A stretch of DNA of 64,000 nt from Lonicera japonica (GCA_021464415.1 CM038466.1:29108833-29172832), one strand, 5' to 3'. Positions 21,222-34,194 are shown, counted from the stretch's first letter. Numbers and translations: made by a program. The notes: generated by a model not told the origin, from the sequence alone.

Positions 21222-24200
21222 TTATCAACCCTTGTTAAATTCTACAATCTTTTCATGTGGAATAATAGTTTATACCAACTATTCTCAACAATAAGTACCC
21301 AAGTTCGTTTACATACACAGGTTATAGGATCTAATCATATAAGATATTTGACAAATGTTTCTCACAAACTAATATTTTGAGAAGAGAAAAAGTCCGCGCC
21401 AGTGAGGTCGAAGACCAAAGTGGCCTAACACCTAAATTGTGCAGCAAGAAAAGCCTAATTCTTCAAATTCATACTCTAAAATGACAATATTTATAACCAT
21501 ACGGTGCGAAACATGTGACAATTTGTGCTTTAAATGGGTGAACGGTCCCTGTAAAAGACCAATTCTCGCTGGAAATACTTGTGACCAGGATAGTCAACTT
21601 TTCGAGCGGAAATTAGTTTCATCCAATGCAGATGTGGCTGGGAGGATTTTTCAAAAGAAGATAACGTGAAGTCGTTATAAAGCTTGAGGAAGAGATATGG
21701 GAGCGAAGTGATAGTTTGATTCACGAATTTGTTATTTTCACGAATCTTATTTTGGTACATTTATAATAAGCACGCGTTTTTTATTGTTTATGTCATGATG
21801 TTGAATCTTAGGTCGATGAGTTTCAAATTTTTTATGTGAATTTACCATTTTAAATTGCAGGAATTAAAACAATAAAATCTTGAAAAAAAAAAAGAAGAAG
21901 GAAACATGAATTACCCTGCCAAGCACTAATGCCACTAAACAGTAATTTAACTATTAAAAAACACTTCTTCATGTTTGAATCAAATGAAAACCAGGATTAG
22001 AACTTTAGGTCTTCAAAATGTTCGCCTGGGACTTCGAAAAAATATTCACCGTACCAAATAAGTTGATGAAAATAAATTTCATTCTTAAAAATACAGAGAA
22101 GGGGGACCACAAACATAAAGTAATTAAAAAAAATACTGTCCAATTTTACCCCTCATATTAAAAAATGATTTTGTGCTATAAACTTACAGAAAAGATATGT
22201 GTACCAATACAACTGTACATAATGAGTACTGATGTACATTAAATATTTATATCTTTAATGGAAGTATGTGTGTGTAATGTATTTCAATATTTATATTTTA
22301 TATACAAATTTCGGTACATTATTGTAAACTTTATAAAAGGAACCATTGGTGATGTTGTGGAAGATGTAAAAATTGGATAAAAATCTGGAAGCCTTAAAGC
22401 CCAACTTGTTTATATATGGGCCGAGCTGATGGGCCTCCAAGCTGAAATCTAATCCAAATTCTTGAAAAAACACCTTTTTGAAGGCCTCAAATTGAGAATT
22501 CTCTTTTATTTTTGTTTCGTTTGTTTTTTCTTTTTTTGAAATATTTTGTATTAACCAAAATATAATTTGTGTAACAAATTTCACGATATAAATTTCATAG
22601 CATTCTTGACCGACGAATAATTTGAAAGTAGTTTTTTTATAACTTTCGAAATTTACACCCTTGGTACATTCCTTCAATTTTTACATATATTGTAACTTGG
22701 AGAAAATGGAATAATTAAAGTTCAATGAAAATATTATTGTCAAATCAATTTTGACAGTTAAAGAAAAACTTAACAGTGAAGCCGTAGTTCTACTCAAAGG
22801 TGCATCTCTTTTTTTAAGCTTGTGCATGCAACATATTGTCAAAAGTGGCAATATTTGTGGGAAATCTATATCTGCGTTAGAATATAAATTTTTTTTTCTT
22901 TTTTTTATGTTTCTGCTTTAGTTATATTTTATTTAGTTCAAATTAAGAGTTTATCTTTCTCTTATGAAACTTTAAGATTAAGAGCCATTTTGGAAGTAAT
23001 CACAGTATCAAGCCTCAAACAGTAAACGAATTTTATTTTTAACTATTGATTAGTTTATAACAAATGTCTTATCTCATAAAGTGCAGAACTTGGATTAATG
23101 CTAATTGGGACCGAGGGAATATCACATTTATGAAAATTTATTTACCAACAAGAAACGTTGGAATAGTCTTAATTTGAAACAACATGATTAATATCTTTAA
23201 AAAAAAGATTAACAAAAGAAGAAGAAAAAGTGAAAACAGCTCTTGTTTTCAATTTTGATGATTAAAGGGTGGGAGAAAACAAAGTCTTTGTCAAGATTCT
23301 CCTTTGTTGTATACTTTTCCAAGTTAGGCTTTGGAAAGCACACACTAACAAGATGGGGAAAAGAAAGCAATAAAGAAAAGCTGCCCACCATTAGGGTGTC
23401 TACTCTCCTCTACAAATTGAAAGCCCACTCACCAACCAAATCTTTCTTCCATTTCTTGCCCTTCTGGTTTCTTTAAAATATTTTCTTGGCTTTGCAGACT
23501 GTTAGATTCTATGCACACTTATTTTTATTATTAGGAAAGGTTTAATAATCTTTCTTCTACAACCTACTAATATGACTAAAGGAGAGGGGATCGATCAGAC
23601 TCAAAATATTTTCCTATCGCGAAAGTTAGAGTTCTGATTAATTACTAAACTAATTTAAATTTAAATTTTTCGTGTTGCTTTGGGAGTCCATTTGATATAA
23701 ACGCGCGCATGGTATATTTCTTTGAGATAGAGTAATTTGTTCAAATATTGAAGCTTTCTCATTTGTTGTAGAGCCAAGTAATATATATTCTAGATTTATC
23801 AAATATTTCTTCTTTATAAGAGTACAAATTATGTTATATATTGCTCCCATTTATGCTATATATTAAACGTGAGTAAAGGTTCTCCTTATTCGTCTAAAAT
23901 ATCTCAAATATACTTTTTGTTAGTTAATATAATTAGGATAGCTTAACTAAAACGAACCCCACAGATTAAGAAAATCTGCATGCATGTTGTGTTAGTAATT
24001 AATTAAGACTCACTTTTAGCACTAATTCAGCGAGTCTTCTGAAACCATACTCAATTTTGTGCTACTTTATATAAATATATGGACAGATTGAGATTTCTTT
24101 CTCATTTTTTTTCCTTAAAAGAAAGATTATGATCTTTTAATGATAAGTTTAACTAATCACATGGTGGTCGAGAACATTTTGGGCCTTTGGATGGAGATTA

Positions 24201-24445
24201 TTGTCGTGATCTTAAGGCTGTAGGTCCCACTTACAAACAAATAAATTAATGAAATAAGAGAAAAATCATTTCTTATTATATTATTTATGTGGTTATAAAT
24301 GCGTAAAGTGGTTTTGATTTCCGACATATGTTTAAAGTTTTGGCAGATCGATGAGAAAATTGACATCTGCTTTTGTGTTGAAGGTCCAAAAGGTAAAGAG
24401 TTACTGATTATATAGGGCAGTACCGTCCAATTAGATTTTTGTTAT
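21222..24445. other. AT-rich intergenic DNA, no gene recognised
   Basis: Several short frames exist (for example 21439-21669 and, on the minus strand, 22677-22291), but they show no domain, have low-complexity composition and lack neighbours or splice context. GC rises slightly at 21380-21680. I see no element ends. Confidence 0.5.
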
Positions 24446-24753
24446 GGCCTGTTTGGTAATAATATAAATAATTATAACAAAAATAGTTAATTTTTGTAAA
24501 AAATTTAAAAATAATTTAAGGTATATTGTGAAATTTTTTCTTACCTTTTAGTTTTTTTCATTCAAAAATTTTCTTTGGTGTTGAGAAAGAAAATTTTTCC
24601 ACACAAACAATAAAAGATGGAAGATATTTACTCTTAAAATGAGTATGAGATAAAGAGTATCTCATCACACATTTTAACTTTATTTTTCAACTTGTCATAC
24701 ATATAAATAAAGTGATTTTCTTACAATTTTCCATATTATTATCAACTGGAGCC
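24446..24753. mobile_element. MITE of a dispersed 300-bp family, copy 1
   Basis: Ends 'ggcctgtttggtaataatat' and 'atattattatcaactggagcc' are imperfect inverted repeats. The core 'aaaattttctttggtg' followed by 'gagaaagaaaatttttc' and 'aaatgagtatgagat' is shared with copies at 27341, 41385 and 63478. No coding capacity. Confidence 0.6.
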
Positions 24754-27340
24754 TTAGAGGGTAAATTTTAAGAAAAGTTGGTTTTCTTTGAAAAACTTTC
24801 TTTTTTTAATTAAGCGGTAAAATTAGTATTTTTTTATCTGAATTCAATCTCTTGCTCACCAAAAGAGTGTGTTTATTAATACATGAGGAAAAAAAAATTA
24901 ATTTCTTCTTTCTCATGCTTTTCTTTAGTTTTCGCAGCAAATAATTCGAAACCCAAGAATTTTTACACAAAGTTTTTTCTATAGGAAAAAAAAAATTTTT
25001 AGGGGAATGAAAACAAAGAAATTAAAGACAAAGTTGTACCATATAAGTTCCACATATTGAAATTATGCGCCATATCATACGTACACTTTAAAATGGAAAT
25101 ATAAAGATCGGATTTTTGCCGCTGAGAATACTAATTTAATAAAATAATTACTAGAGTTATATTATTATTATATAAGGAAACGAGTTTGAGCCCTCACCCC
25201 AATCCCTCTCTGCTAAAATACGCAATCTAACATTTGTATGAAAGTATACTCCTACGTTATGCCAATTAAATATATCTATCTATATATCTAGTGGTCATAA
25301 TTTTGGGGAAAAAATATGATTGTTTGGTGGATTTGTTGCAGTGGAGGAGAATCACTACGTACCCCCATATCAAGAAGCTAAGGTGCTTTTCAAAGTATAT
25401 GTTTTCATCACACAAATATATCTATATATAATTCTGATGAAAATATATATATATATATGTGGTCCAATTCCAAAAGGTTATGGAGCTAGAAATTATGAAG
25501 TTAGTGAAAAACTAGGGCAGAGATACCCATTAATATGTGCCCATACTCATTGGTCTCCATGCATGCAGCTACCCTGAATTAAAAGACCCTTCTCACTATA
25601 CTATATTAAAAAGGCAAGTCGGATTTCAATCGCCTCTGGATGAGATTTTTTAAATACGTATTTTATTCTTTTAATTATTTTTTATTGTTATTAAAAAGTT
25701 TTGGAACGGGAATCGAACACAGTTACCTTTAAACAATATATAGTAAAGTTAATCAAAGAATCATCTTTTATTTTTATTAAACATTTTTAAAAAAATTATA
25801 TACATGCCAACAGTATACCCATTATGTATAAGATAGTCTTAGTATTTGTGTATTCCCCTTTTTAGAATTTATGAGTTCACATTCTCAACAGCTCACCCAC
25901 TTTAATCATTATCAGCTTCAATTTGGGAAAAGAAAAAAAAAATTGCTAAAAGACTTTTTGATCAGACCCATTTAACGCGAATTAAAGAACCAAGTCAATA
26001 TGTCAGCTTTTAAAGTTGACAAAAATTCGAGGGTTAATTTTTCCACCTCTTTTGTTGAATTGACAAAATATATATAAAGATTAGAACATTCATATATATA
26101 TATATGCTCCTTTAAACTGAAATGAAAATTCAGCCATTAGCTAAATGGTATAATAAATACAAGGTTATTTAATTTAGGCTACGTTTAATAATTAAATTCA
26201 AGGTTATTAATCACTCAACTATACATAGAGAGATGTAGATTACAATTGAGCTAGGATTGAGAAGCAAAGTCTATACAATTCATTATAACTAATCACTAAA
26301 TTAATATATTACATTTTAGTGCATAAATAAATGTCCATGTAGAATTACTCGTCCAACAATACCACCAAATGAAATTCATACGATATGAAATCGAAATTAT
26401 GTTTGTTGTTCGCATATTATACAGTAATACATTACAACTTTATTCCCAAGCATATCCTTCCATATATCCCCACCATGATGCTAAATTGAATAACAATGTT
26501 GGTTCTCGACAATGTACACCAATCAAATTCAATTAGTACCATTCTCATACCCTAGCTAAAACATCACGCAAGACTATATATATTTATGTAGCTGTGCAAT
26601 CACGAACTTGAGCACAAAAGTTTGATTCATGTACAAGCTATTCCGCACCCACTTAGCCTCACAGAGCTAGGTACATGCAACTTTTTTTTTATTGGTTACG
26701 TCGGTACAACTTTTTGTTTCATCCACAAAGCAAAAGAACCCCCCACTCCTTGAAAATTTTGAACTTGTATGAGTATTATTGAATTCTAAAAGGCAAGGTA
26801 CAACACCCCACATGCACACAACTCATTGAGTTCCCCCTTTTTTTTGTGGAGTTTTGTTGAAAACTTGGGAAACCCAAACTCACACGTGTTGCCAACATTA
26901 TATTTCAAAAAGTGCAAGGTGGGTCCTGCTCTTATATTTTTTTTTCCTCATCCTTGTGGGGCCCATTAATTATATGATGAATATACTACGGTCAAAAATG
27001 TGTTCTTGAATTTGATTGGCTGGGAAATGTGTGTGTATATATGCCTTGTGGGTTGTGATTATCTAGACACTATTGGAATAGATAAGAGTTTGTTTCAGTG
27101 GTTTTTGCCTATACAATGAGATTTTTTTCGACAAGAGTTCAAGGACATGTGTATCCAGGTTGTAGATTTATTATCCTTATTATGGGTAAAGGTATTACAA
27201 TCTAAAATTAACCAATATTCTCCGTGCATGCTTAGTTGTTTATGTTTATGATTAGTAACATTATCTTTCATCTTTATGTCAAAAAATCTCATTTTGTATT
27301 TTGCTTTTGCCAAATCTCGCTCAAAAAGGATAAATTTGTA
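24754..27340. other. Intergenic DNA, no gene recognised
   Basis: Contains short (TA)n tracts at about 25445-25460 and 26090-26104. A short stretch at 25332-25380 ('ttgttgcag' before, 'aag|gtgctt' after) looks like a small exon, and the frame continues to 25577 in a downstream segment, but no protein family is recognisable. GC-richer DNA with 'cacacgtgttgcc' and 'ggggcccatt' at 26800-26970 has promoter-like composition. Confidence 0.4.
25700..25762 (-). repeat. tRNA-like SINE fragment
   Basis: On the minus strand 'gtgttcgattcccgttcc' is a good B-box with T-stem-like arms; 'ctttgattaacttta' upstream is a poor A-box. The rest of the element is not clear. Confidence 0.35.
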
Positions 27341-27646
27341 AGCTCCATTTAATAGAAACATGGAAAATGATAGGAAAAACATTAATTTGGGTGAGTAAAT
27401 GAAAAAAAAGTTAACGGATGTGGTAAGATTAACTCTTATTTTTTGGCTTTTTCCATCTAAAAATTTTCTTTGGTGGTGAAGAAAATTATTCGACAAAATG
27501 TAAAGTAAGATTGAGAATATATACTCACAAAAATGACTAAATGAATATGAGATTAACAGTATCTTACCACATCCCTTAACTTAATTTACATCTCATTTAA
27601 ATTAATTATATTTTATTATTATTTTTCATATTACTATCAACAGAGC
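27341..27646. mobile_element. MITE of the dispersed 300-bp family, copy 2
   Basis: Ends 'agctccatttaatag' and 'ttactatcaacagagct' are imperfect inverted repeats. The core 'aaaattttctttggtggtga' matches copy 1. Length 306 bp, almost the same as copy 1. Confidence 0.6.
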
Positions 27647-29965
27647 TTATAAGTTGATCATTGAAGTACATAACTTTTTTTTCTTCTTAACTATGTCACT
27701 GACGGGAAAGAAACTCTAATTAAGACTAAATATAATTTATTAAGAAATGTTAGTAATCGAGCTGCAGAAATCAATAAATCATGTAGAGGTGATTTCATGC
27801 ATGAGGTGGGGCCCATATGGCTGGTCCAGAGCCAATTGCAAACTTAACTTTTAGGCTTCAATTCACTTGGATCGACCACTATCACACTAGGACGACTTGA
27901 ACATCATCATTATTTGTTAGAACCAAGTTTAACTACTCTATTGTGGGCAACTACAAAATTTTTCCCTCTTGCACCAAAAATTAGCAAGCATATGTAATTT
28001 TAGGTACAAACTTTGTGGCAAATACAAATTTCGCCACAAATAATGTACACAATAATAACCAATTTACTTTGACCATTGCTGAATTCACTGTAGAAAGTGG
28101 TTTTTAGTGTCAAAAACTTTGCTTGTCACTAAATGGTAGTGCGGCCACAACTTTCTCATCTTTGGACTGCTCCGGCTGGGCCTGATAGTTAGCTTGTAAA
28201 GTAAATGGTACAATTTGGTTCCATTTTGAGCTTATGCTGACTACATGCAATTACGCACCGTTGTAATTAACATGGGATTACGTACTCAGCCAAGAATTCA
28301 AGGTGCACGGAAATTCGATTTAGGGAGCGGGACTGGCAGATTAGGCCTAGCCACACTAGTAAGACAACTTGGCGCATCCAACACAGAGAAATTAAACTCC
28401 AGAGAAGAACTACTCAAAAAATTAAGTACGAATTTTTATCGTTAATTAACCATTTTCAACTTTTTAGTGGCTCGAACTTTTGTTGATCGATAATACAAGC
28501 TACAAGTTCATCTCCACGCAACCTCAAGTAAGATCGATCTCCACTAAAAAAGAATATATAGATCCGCTCACGTTGCACTCCAATCTGTACTACTCTTGGA
28601 AGACGTCCATGCCCCCAAAAAAGAACATAAACTATATATGGAGATAGAATGGGAGGTTACACCCCCTCTTGCATTTGGAATTTATTTTTATAGGTGTAGT
28701 ATTTTTATTCCAGGGACCCTTGTGTAAACTTTTAAAGTGAGAGGATTTGTTTGTAATTATCAAAACCTTGGGGTTGAGACTGTAGTTATAGTTATTACTA
28801 ACAAAATGAGTAACTTACTAACTTGAGCAAATTGCCCTAGACTGTGGGGTTAGTTTCACTTAAGCCCCTCAACTTTAGAACGCACTGTTTAACCCCTCAA
28901 ACTATTGTTCAAGCTAGTTACACTTTAGTCCTTCTGTCCATTTTGTCTGTTGAAACTTAAAACTGATCGACAAACACACAACTATTTTTATGAGTATTTT
29001 AATTTAACTACTAAAAGTAACATGCATATATTTATACATGCATATTATTGTGTATATATATTTATCATGTTAATGTTATTGAAATTAATTTCCCTTTTTT
29101 ATTTAGTGCTACTAAAACCTCTCACTAAGTTATAATTTTGGTGACGCCACTAGATAGAAACTCTATAAATCTAAAAAAATAGTTATAAGACAATTCTCAG
29201 AAATTTAGAGGTGTTATTTGGTCCCAAGAGGAACAGGTGAACCTCTCCTTTTTTTCCTCAGAAAGCATGAGGGGGGAAGAAAAGAAATGACAGAATTTCA
29301 GAGACAGAAACGATGGTGAGAAAGAAAATTGTTAATTAGTTAAATACATAAAAAATCTACATTATAATTTTAGATATTTGTGGAATTCTAGAGCATACGA
29401 GAGAGCACCATTCAAGCTCAGCACAGTTTTCTGACTTTGTCCCTTTGCTTGTTTGATGACAACGACAAGAAGTTTTACTATGAGTACTAATATATATATA
29501 TATATATATATTTGGAAGTATCGAATATATTTTTGTAGATATTTGTTGAAAAAGTAAATATGGTAACAAACTAAATCTAAAATTAGAACAAGTTGCAAAA
29601 TTACTGTAAAACCAAAATTAGGGTGGCAACATATATATCAATTTTGGACAAATTTGAACGAATAATTTTATATGGACATAAAAAATTAACATATCAATGT
29701 GTCAATCACTTATTGGTTATAATAGAATGTGATGTAATTCTTTTAGTCAATACAAGGTAGCCTCATTCAATATGTCAGTTTTTATGTCAAATATTGATAT
29801 CTACCTAGAATTGTTGAATTTGAATTGTATAAAAATATGGCTGACAATTAAGAACTCAATGCGAAGAGGGGTTCACTCGCAAAAACTTGAATCCGCTCCA
29901 TTTACTTATGCGCGTGCCTTCAAGTCCCCCAACTCGTAATGATTCATCCGACCACTTGTAATTAT
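27647..29965. other. Intergenic DNA with possible transposon debris
   Basis: No coding region. At 28814-28945 the sequence 'caaattgccctagactgtgg' followed by 'acttaagcccctcaacttt' resembles a common dispersed plant repeat, possibly a Mutator-like end; this is from memory and weak. A (TA)n tract lies at about 29490-29512. Confidence 0.35.
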
Positions 29966-30440
29966 ATAATATTATAAATGATCCAAATATCTCATATTTG
30001 TAGTGTGTTGGGGAGGTCGATCATTCGTATATATGTTGGTGCAATGAATTTATAACTTATAGTTTGGGCTAGTCATTTTGAGTGAGAACTTGGGTAGTCA
30101 CACATAGTATCAAAGCGAATGTAGGACCCAAAAATATATGGATTTTGTGGGACATGTTTGTGCAGTTGGCGGCAGGCTATAATTGCATGTGACGGATAGT
30201 AGATTATTTATGTATAATCTTGGCCTAGCAAGCTGAGGATGTCAAAAATTTAATAGGGAGAGTTTGTAATGACCCAAATATCCTACATCGTTAGCGTAAT
30301 ATTGGACACTTGTGGGCTAAAATTGTTGTGTGACGTCAGAGATTAACCAAAAGAGTTTAATTGTAAAAACCTAAATATTCTACATCAATAATATAATAAA
30401 TAAGTTCCTAATATATATATATATATATATATATATGTAA
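29966..30440 (+). mobile_element. TRIM-type small LTR element relic
   Basis: Left LTR-like segment from about 29966 ('tgatccaaatatctcatatt') to 'gtcaca' at 30102, then 'tagtatcaaagcga' (30105-30118), a degenerate tRNA-iMet primer site. A roughly 140-bp internal part and a purine tract 'aatagggagag' (30252-30262) precede a second LTR-like start TGTAATGACCCAAATATCC at 30265. The layout LTR-PBS-short internal-PPT-LTR without coding is that of a TRIM. The right end is unclear, lost in a (TA)n tract at 30410-30436. Confidence 0.5.
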
Positions 30441-31234
30441 GTGCAATAAATCAAACTTACGACTTTAGTCAAGTCAAACTTATTTTACTTCATCCCATAC
30501 CCAAGCCCAAGTTTGTATTTTTGAATCTTGGACACTCCAACGCTTCGATTAAGAAATAAAAAACAACGCACCAAAACATGACTCGTCGAGGTTGGACGGT
30601 CTTTTTCTCATCCCTAATTAAAACTACTCATGTAATTTAGTTTAACACAAATAAAAATAGTATGTACCCATCTCAAATTGATGGTGTTAACAAGTGAGAT
30701 TTTGGAAATTTTTAATAGAACACTATTTTTAACTTTGGTAACATTCAACAACAATAGACTTGGGGTGCATAGGTGAGGGGATGAGGGCCATGAGGCGAAA
30801 AGATTCAAAACCAACTTGGGTTTCTCTTTTATTTCATTCTCCCCAACTTGGCAAGGACGATGATCTCTATAATGGATGAATTATTTTTGTAAAATTTTAT
30901 TAATAAATTCAATTTAAAATTGGGTAAAATAATTATTTAAAATTTTAATAACAAAAACGAACATATATATCCAATTTTTATTACACTTACTTCTTGTTGA
31001 AATTTTGAGATGGTATTTTATTTAATATAGAATTATTTCCACCAAATTTTATAAAATAATTATCCACTTAATCATCAAAATAGATTATACTTAACAAAAT
31101 TGAGAGTTAAGATGGCGGAAATCAGCCACATCTATTACAACAATAAACCTATTCCTTAACCCAAAAAATAATTTACTAATTAAATTACAAGTTAAATCTA
31201 TTTCGATAACTATAGATGAACATATATATATATA
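30441..31234. other. Intergenic DNA with a degenerate foldback relic
   Basis: About 30870-31095 contains 'aatggatgaattatttttg' and a matching inverted 'ccaaattttataaaataatt'. It is probably an old member of the foldback family seen intact at 43737 and 60648. The remainder has no features. Confidence 0.35.
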
Positions 31235-31638
31235 GGGCAAATATCTCATGCGCACCACTATTCACGGACCGTCCGTACGGACTGACCCGTTTGGCACGCT
31301 TCCCGATGGAATTTTTTGATGAAATTTTGTGGAGATGTTCTTCATCGTGTGTAGAACATCTCCACCAAATTTCATCAAAAAATTCAACCGGGAAGTAGGT
31401 TAACTACATGATTGAAAAAAACTGATCCAGAAATAGATATATAAAATTCAATATTTTTCAATCATGTAGTTAACCTACTTCCCGGTTGAATTTTTTGATG
31501 AAATTTGGTGGAGATGTTCTACACACGATGAAGAACATCCCCACAAAATTTCATCAAAAAATTTCAGCAGGAAGCGTGCCAAACGAGCCAGTCCGTACGA
31601 ACGGTCCGTGAATAGTGGTGCGCATGAGATATGCTTCC
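31235..31638. mobile_element. Compound foldback element upstream of the HD-Zip gene
   Basis: Two arms of about 200 bp are nearly perfect inverted repeats: the left end 'ctcatgcgcaccactattca' pairs with the right end 'tgaatagtggtgcgcatgag'. Each arm is itself a smaller palindrome built on 'ttttttgatgaaattt' followed by 'gtggagatgttct' and its inverse, giving four alternating copies. The element sits between TA-rich tracts (31221-31234 and 31639-31655). No coding capacity. Confidence 0.8.
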
Positions 31639-31655
31639 TATATATATATATATAT

Positions 31656-32160
31656 CTGACACATAAAATTAGCATATTTAATATTGTGACTATGTATTAA
31701 TTAGAATATAAAATTCATATTATTATTTATTTATTTAATAAATAATTGTCAAATTAATATATATATGTATATTTTATCTCAATAAATATTTTTGCATAAA
31801 AAGACTGGGGAAGAATGTAAAGACAAACTCGCAATCGCTATTACTCGCAGTCTCGCACCGACCACGCGGCATTGACAACGGGATACGCTGACGCCTCCCA
31901 AATCTCAAATCGGCTCGGCTCGGCTCGAAAACTCAAGCTGAGCCATGTCAAAACTTTCTACTTATCACCCTGATAGCTTATGCCTCTCCGCAGCCCCAAA
32001 AAAACCTCTCCCCAAACGGTCAAGTGACTGGCACCAGCCGGTCACCCAAAAATTTGCATTTGCATCTTCATTTCATTTCAATCTCAATTTCATTTCAAAA
32101 TTCAATGCCACCTAACCCCAGTCAGGTTCTCTTAACCCCAGCCCTGACCCAAGTTTGGTT
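31656..32160 (+). promoter_or_regulatory. Upstream region of the HD-Zip gene
   Basis: AT-rich to 31800, then distinctly GC-richer (31805-32160, for example 'tcgcaccgaccacgcggcat' and 'aatcggctcggctcggctcg'), as often seen in the proximal promoter of a plant regulatory gene. No specific factor-binding site can be claimed with confidence. Confidence 0.5.
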
Positions 32161-32168
32161 TATTTAAA
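32161..32168 (+). promoter_or_regulatory. TATA-like box of the HD-Zip gene
   Basis: 'tatttaaa' sits about 590 bp upstream of the start codon, consistent with a long leader. A pyrimidine-rich leader ('ctcctctcttagctcctcag' region) follows within 65 bp. Confidence 0.5.
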
Positions 32169-32448
32169 GAGTGAGTGTGTCATTGCCAGTTTTAGGACAC
32201 TGAAATACTGAAATTGGTTACCTCCTCTCTTAGCTCCTCAGTTTTTCTTTCTCTAGAATTTCATTTCCTTTTCGTTTCTTCTTTCCTTCCTTTGTTAGAT
32301 CAACAGTTGTTAGACCATGTGTATTAAATTTTGATTGATTAATGATGTAAGAGAGAGTGTGATTTTGATTAATTTGATAATTTCTCTTCTGGGTTTTTGT
32401 TGTTTGGCTAGATTTTATAGTGGGTTGGTATCTTCTTGGGAAAAAAAT

Positions 32449-32607
32449 ATGATGGGTTCAGAGGGGGAGGAATTCTTGAACAAGGAAAAAGATGGGCATT
32501 CAAACAGACATGGTGGATTTAACACTAGCTCAATTTCCATACAAAACTCTACAAGTTCCTCTTGTGTTGATTGTGGGAAATTCGTTTCCATGTACTTTTA
32601 CAAGTGA
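32449..32607 (+). CDS. Upstream ORF in the HD-Zip leader (52 codons)
   Basis: Begins with two consecutive ATGs (MMGSEGEEFLNKEKDG) and ends CVDCGKFVSMYFYK before TGA, 144 bp upstream of the main ATG. It lies wholly in the presumed 5' leader and in a different frame region from the main CDS. Some HD-Zip I genes (ATHB1) are known to be controlled by a conserved upstream peptide, so a regulatory role is possible. Whether this peptide is conserved cannot be seen here. Confidence 0.35.
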   Translation: MMGSEGEEFLNKEKDGHSNRHGGFNTSSISIQNSTSSSCVDCGKFVSMYFYK

Positions 32608-32751
32608 AAACAAAAACAAAAATTGTCCAAGGAAATCCTTTCCTTTCTTTTTACTAACTAAAATATAACCAGCAGGGAAAAAAAAGTGAACAGGGTGAAT
32701 TTCTTTTTGATCTAAACAGATCTGTTTAAGAGGTACAATTTTCTTTGAGTC

Positions 32752-34194
32752 ATGAAGAGACTTGGCAGTACAGATTCCTTGGGTGCTTTGATATCCATGT
32801 GTCCCTCCACAGGTGCTTACAAATTATTATTATTCCTCATTTCATTGATTTTTTCAAATGCTTCATTTTCCAAAGATTCAAACATATATACCCATTTCAT
32901 GTTTTCTTGTCTTAGCTTTTTCAGCTTCTTTTAAAATTGATGACAAAAATTGCTATTCAAACTATACAAGATAGAACAGTTATTTCCTATTTTAGTAACT
33001 TCTTATTTCTTCTCTTTTGTTCATATAGAACAAAGTCCATCAAACAACCATGTTTACTCAAGGGATTTTCAATCCATGTTAGAAGGATTAGATGAAGAAG
33101 GATGTGTCGAAGAGTCGGGCCTAATCGCAGAGAAGAAAAGGCGATTAAGCGTTGATCAAGTTAAGGCATTAGAGAAGAATTTTGAAGTGGAGAACAAACT
33201 TGAACCGGATAGGAAAGTTAAGCTTGCTCAAGAACTTGGCCTGCAGCCTAGGCAAGTTGCTGTTTGGTTCCAAAATCGCCGCGCTAGATGGAAAACTAAG
33301 CAATTGGAGCGCGATTATGGCGTTCTCAAAGCCAATTACGACTCGCTTAAGCTTAATTATGAGAGATTACAGCATGACAATGAAGCTCTAATGAAAGAGG
33401 TAGCACTTCAACTTGTTAATAATTTTATTGTATTTTTTAGTGCTTAATTATATGTTTTTATGGAAACTATCAAATTAACACAATTAAATATACCTATGCT
33501 GCTCAGTTTAATTTAACATTTCCATATCATAATTATCATTACTATTTTAATTAGTACATAGTTCAAATCATAAGTTATGTATTAGTGTTTTTAGAGCAAC
33601 TAATACACAACCTAATGATTATCATAACCTATGTATTAGCCATACACTCTAGATGTGTGACTAACATAATTATTATTTATATAGATCAAAGAAATGAAAT
33701 CCAAGTTTAACGAAGACAACGTTCCGGTAAAAGAAGAGATGGAATCGCCAGAGAACAACGACAACGACGACGACGGCAACGATCAACCTGCAGGAGCTCC
33801 GGCAAGGTCCGAGGACGCCAAGGTGAACTTTGAGAGCTTCAAGGAAGACAACAATGGCGGATTAATGACCGGATCGGCATTTTTACCGGATCTCAAAGAC
33901 GGGTATAGTGATAGTGATTCGAGCGCAATATTGAACGAAGAGAACAACTCTCACCAATTTATATCGGAGTTCAAATTCAACTGCTCTTCCTCTTCGACTA
34001 CATCGTCTCCCGCTTTTTCCCAATTCCCTGATGCGAAGTCGATACTGGGAGACGCGCAGAGAGCTTATCAGCCGCAGTTCGTGAAGATCGAGGAGTACAA
34101 TTTTTTCGGGGGCGATGAGTCGCCGTGTAACTTTTTCTCCGATGAACAAGCTCCGTCGCTGCAGTGGTACTGTCACGAGCAGTGGAATAATTGA
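32752..34194 (+). CDS. HD-Zip class I transcription factor, ATHB5/6/16-like
   Basis: Three coding exons: 32752-32812, 33029-33399 and 33685-34194, with GT-AG introns 32813-33028 and 33400-33684. They join in frame to 313 residues. The start [20 protein letters not shown] is the conserved N-terminus of the ATHB6-type subgroup, which fixes the first exon. The homeodomain lies at about 55-111 ([19 protein letters not shown] ... [14 protein letters not shown]). Directly after it is a leucine zipper with Leu at 113, 120, 127, 134 and 141. The C-terminal part is acidic and Asn/Ser-rich ([14 protein letters not shown]) and ends [14 protein letters not shown]...HEQWNN, the conserved aromatic activation motif. 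Family knowledge: nuclear dimer binding CAAT(A/T)ATTG sites, linked to ABA and stress responses. Length is normal for the subgroup; no defects seen. Confidence 0.95.

Noticed and set aside
22291..22677. 128-codon minus-strand frame
   Set aside because: AT-driven composition, no recognisable domain and no promoter or splice context.
25332..25577. Small gene with exon 25332-25380 and a downstream segment
   Set aside because: Splice-like borders exist, but the peptide matches no family I know and there is no upstream or downstream exon to support it.
27095..27496. 133-codon minus-strand frame
   Set aside because: It overlaps a MITE shared by four loci; similar short frames appear in the other copies only because of that repeat.
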